Assembly (NCBI RefSeq): GCF_005860775.1
Contig: NZ_VCHQ01000005.1
Coordinates: 244,521-308,520, forward strand
Source: Klebsiella indica
GTDB taxonomy: Bacteria > Pseudomonadota > Gammaproteobacteria > Enterobacterales > Enterobacteriaceae
Direction: 5' to 3'
DNA: 64,000 nt
Made by a program: the position numbers and the translations under genes. The notes beneath the pieces are model-generated. The model ran no database searches, had not been told where the DNA came from, and saw only the letters and a list, made by a program, of their open reading frames with translations. This document shows positions 63,504 to 64,000 of the stretch, one piece after another (position 1 is the first letter of the stretch; each line of letters opens with the position of its first letter).

Positions 63504-63580
63504 AATGGTAGATATTTCAGTATTTCGCCATGCTTTATAACCCTGCGAGCAGTTAACGATCTTTTCGGGTGGCGAAAACG

Positions 63581-63612
63581 CAAAAAGGCCATCCGTGAGG
63601 ATGGCCTTTTCA
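63581..63612 (-). terminator. rrn operon terminator T2
   Basis: On the minus strand AAGGCCATCCTCACGGATGG followed by CCTTTTTGCG, the usual second terminator of enterobacterial rrn operons. Confidence 0.85.
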
Positions 63613-63741
63613 CTTATCTGATGCCTGGCAGTTTATGGCGGGCGTCCTGCCCGCCACCCTCCGGGCCGTTGCTCCGCAACGTTCAAATCCGCTCCCGGCG
63701 GATTTGTCCTCCTCAGGAGAGCGCTCACCGACAAACAACAG

Positions 63742-63785
63742 ATAAAGCAAAGGGCCCGGTCTTTCGACTGAGCCCTTTGCTTTAT
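63742..63785 (-). terminator. rrn operon terminator T1
   Basis: On the minus strand GCAAAGGGCTCAGTCGAAAG continues to ACCGGGCCCTTTGCTTTAT. This is the classical T1 immediately after 5S. Confidence 0.9.
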
Positions 63786-63788
63786 TTG

Positions 63789-63908
63789 ATGCCTGGCAGT
63801 TCCCTACTCTCGCATGGGGAGACCCCACACTACCATCGGCGCTACGGCGTTTCACTTCTGAGTTCGGCATGGGGTCAGGTGGGACCACCGCGCTACGGCC
63901 GCCAGGCA
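63789..63908 (-). rRNA. rrf: 5S ribosomal RNA
   Basis: 120 bases on the minus strand, from TGCCTGGCGGCCGTAGCGCG at 63908 to the complementary CCAGGCAT at 63789. Conserved inner stretches include CCGAACTCAGAAGTGAAACG and GTGGGGTCTCCCCATGCGAG. Terminal ten-base pairing is intact. It follows T1/T2 in the order expected for the end of an rrn operon whose 23S gene lies just beyond base 64000. By position beside mobB this is the rrnA equivalent. Confidence 0.98.
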
Positions 63909-64000
63909 AATTCTTTGTGCTCTGTCCTGTGTCTTTTGCGCTGATACTGCGTTGGCTGCTCTGGCGAACGTCAGTCACATACCTGTGTATGCTCCTTCCG
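63909..64000 (-). other. 23S-5S spacer at the window edge
   Basis: 92 bases upstream of 5S on the minus strand. They show neither 23S 3' end nor a tRNA. The size is about that of the whole E. coli rrl-rrf spacer, so the 23S gene should begin right outside the window. Confidence 0.5.

Noticed and set aside
63610..63978. Open frames over the rrn end
   Set aside because: They overlap the 5S gene and rrn terminators, a common source of false protein calls.

Overview
The window is chromosomal DNA of an enterobacterium close to the Escherichia/Salmonella/Citrobacter/Klebsiella group. Almost every gene is recognisable as the orthologue of an E. coli gene, many lengths agree to within a residue or two, and REP-type palindromes, CRP, NtrC and LldR sites and the sRNAs CsrC and Spot 42 are all present. 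It is not E. coli K-12: the yia operon has the yiaX1-yiaX2 layout described in Klebsiella, rph is intact, yiaMNO, yiaTUVW and a full yiaY are absent, and gene order differs at two places. I suspect Citrobacter or a near neighbour but cannot prove it from the sequence.

Layout. 1-6.4 kb: xylR (first three codons missing), bax, malS, avtA, ysaA. 6.5-15.2 kb: repressor gene yiaJ and the divergent yiaK-yiaL-yiaX1-yiaX2-lyxK-sgbH-sgbU-sgbE operon for L-ascorbate-type, diketogulonate and L-xylulose compounds. 15.3-19.8 kb: an accessory module with an AraC-type regulator divergent from a GPH-family sugar symporter and a cytoplasmic GH127-type beta-L-arabinofuranosidase. 20-26 kb: aldB, a deleted remnant of yiaY, the selenocysteine genes selA-selB, and yibF. 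26.2-30.7 kb: mannitol operon mtlADR behind four CRP sites, then yibT. 30.9-35.3 kb: yibL and the L-lactate operon lldPRD with two LldR operators. 35.3-43.7 kb: trmL, mutM, rpmG-rpmB, radC, coaBC-dut, slmA, rph-pyrE, yicC. 43.9-45.7 kb: a LuxR-type regulator and a KdgM-type porin in AT-rich surroundings. 46-63.5 kb: typA, glnA-glnL-glnG (NtrC/sigma-54 controlled), yshB, hemN, a small membrane ORF, yihI, csrC, engB, spf, polA, yihG, dsbA, srkA, yihD, mobA-mobB. The end holds rrn terminators and a 5S rRNA gene on the minus strand.

Architecture. Relative to E. coli, two junctions are new. trmL lies directly next to mutM, so the cysE-gpsA-secB-...-waa-coaD block, which includes essential genes, must be elsewhere. 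yicC is followed by the typA...mobB-rrn block in reversed order and orientation, which is what one inversion of the oriC-containing segment would give, with endpoints roughly equidistant from oriC. The LuxR and KdgM genes sit exactly at that second junction.

Functionally the window is mostly core housekeeping plus carbon and nitrogen catabolism. The accessory content most worth following is the GH127 module, the yiaX1/yiaX2 variant operon, and the LuxR/KdgM pair with its hairpin-rich leader. I saw no CRISPR array, intact insertion sequence, prophage or recognisable defence system.
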